From Bacteroidales bacterium (GTDB taxonomy: Bacteria; Bacteroidota; Bacteroidia; Bacteroidales; UBA932), in contig JAFRPW010000017.1 in NCBI GenBank assembly GCA_017428945.1, positions 1-38,086 on the forward strand: a DNA stretch of 38,086 nucleotides, read 5' to 3'. Positions within the stretch are counted from its first letter, which is position 1. Each line of letters starts with the position of its first letter. Under the pieces are notes generated by a model that searched no databases, was not told the DNA's origin, and worked only from the letters and a program-made list of their open reading frames with translations. Shown here one piece after another: positions 38,007 through 38,086 of this stretch. The position numbers and the translations under genes were made by a program.

Positions 38007-38086
38007 ATGAACGAAAAACAATTCTACACCTCACCTGAGGTGGACATCCTCGTGGTACGATTCGAGGAAAACATCCTATCCGGTCA
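38007..38086 (+). CDS. Second small ORF of the FYT-PE family, cut by window end
   Basis: A frame starting MNEKQFYTSPEVDILVVRFE and continuing to the window edge. It aligns without gaps to the 55-aa ORF at 36679-36846 over its first 20 residues, and the DNA is also close (for example ACGATTCGAGGA in both). An in-frame ATG at 38001 is also possible, but the alignment favours 38007. By analogy a large surface lipoprotein gene should follow beyond the window. Confidence 0.7.
   Translation, partial: MNEKQFYTSPEVDILVVRFEENILSG

Noticed and set aside
1-38086. A CRISPR array
   Set aside because: No series of regularly spaced identical repeats was seen. The longest short-period repeat is the three-copy 12-bp coding repeat at 32104-32139.

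Overview
The window looks like chromosomal DNA of an anaerobic member of the Bacteroidales. Its genes include fimbrillin-like and BACON lipoproteins, DUF1573, DUF4491, an ORF6N remnant, a Bacteroidetes-type parE, pyruvate:ferredoxin oxidoreductase and an M16 protease. Promoters carry the Bacteroidetes -7 element TAnnTTTG instead of a sigma70 -10 box. GC is moderate and TGA is used as an ordinary stop. Genus was not determined; an uncultured gut Bacteroidales lineage is a guess.

Left part (1-16.6 kb). Two repeat clusters precede two coupled small membrane-protein genes. Next come an exported VanX-like dipeptidase, a DUF1846 protein, a lipid pair (LAB_N membrane protein plus an acyltransferase/OlsB-like fusion), a transglutaminase lipoprotein coupled to cutC, and a GH29 fucosidase coupled to an FNT-type channel. 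After these lie a membrane-anchored peptide deformylase and a coiled-coil membrane protein. From 11.3 to 13.6 kb several gene scraps (NUDIX-like tail, PAS-like head, flavin-reductase-like piece) surround intact small genes. A WG-repeat, serine-rich, CxxC-rich exported protein and a small operon of unknown function follow.

Core metabolic part (16.6-30.9 kb). It holds tRNA-Arg(CCG) with palindromic elements, anmK (muropeptide recycling), a fabD-nifJ-M16 protease run ending in a strong bidirectional terminator, and a convergent parE-acyltransferase-acyl-CoA synthetase operon. A DUF1573 protein and a 2[4Fe-4S] ferredoxin are divergently transcribed. nifJ and the ferredoxin probably form one electron-transfer pathway; fabD, the acyltransferases and the acyl-CoA synthetase belong to lipid metabolism.

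Accessory right part (30.9-38.1 kb). An Rpn-type PD-(D/E)XK nuclease gene sits between two inverted copies of a 104-bp sequence; one copy is fused to a truncated ORF6N gene. Beyond it is a secreted nuclease lipoprotein whose single reading frame is split by one in-frame TGA, with the C-terminal scrap of a second such nuclease downstream. The nuclease gene is preceded by a 55-aa ORF. A tyrosine recombinase is transcribed divergently, and a second homologous small ORF starts just before the window ends. The 126-bp region between the recombinase and the small ORF is bounded by a 14/15 inverted repeat that contains both start codons and encloses a complete promoter. I read this as a candidate invertible promoter (inverton) that could switch transcription between the nuclease locus and the recombinase/right-hand locus. 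It is the most interesting signal in the window. All assignments are from reading the sequence; no database search was run.
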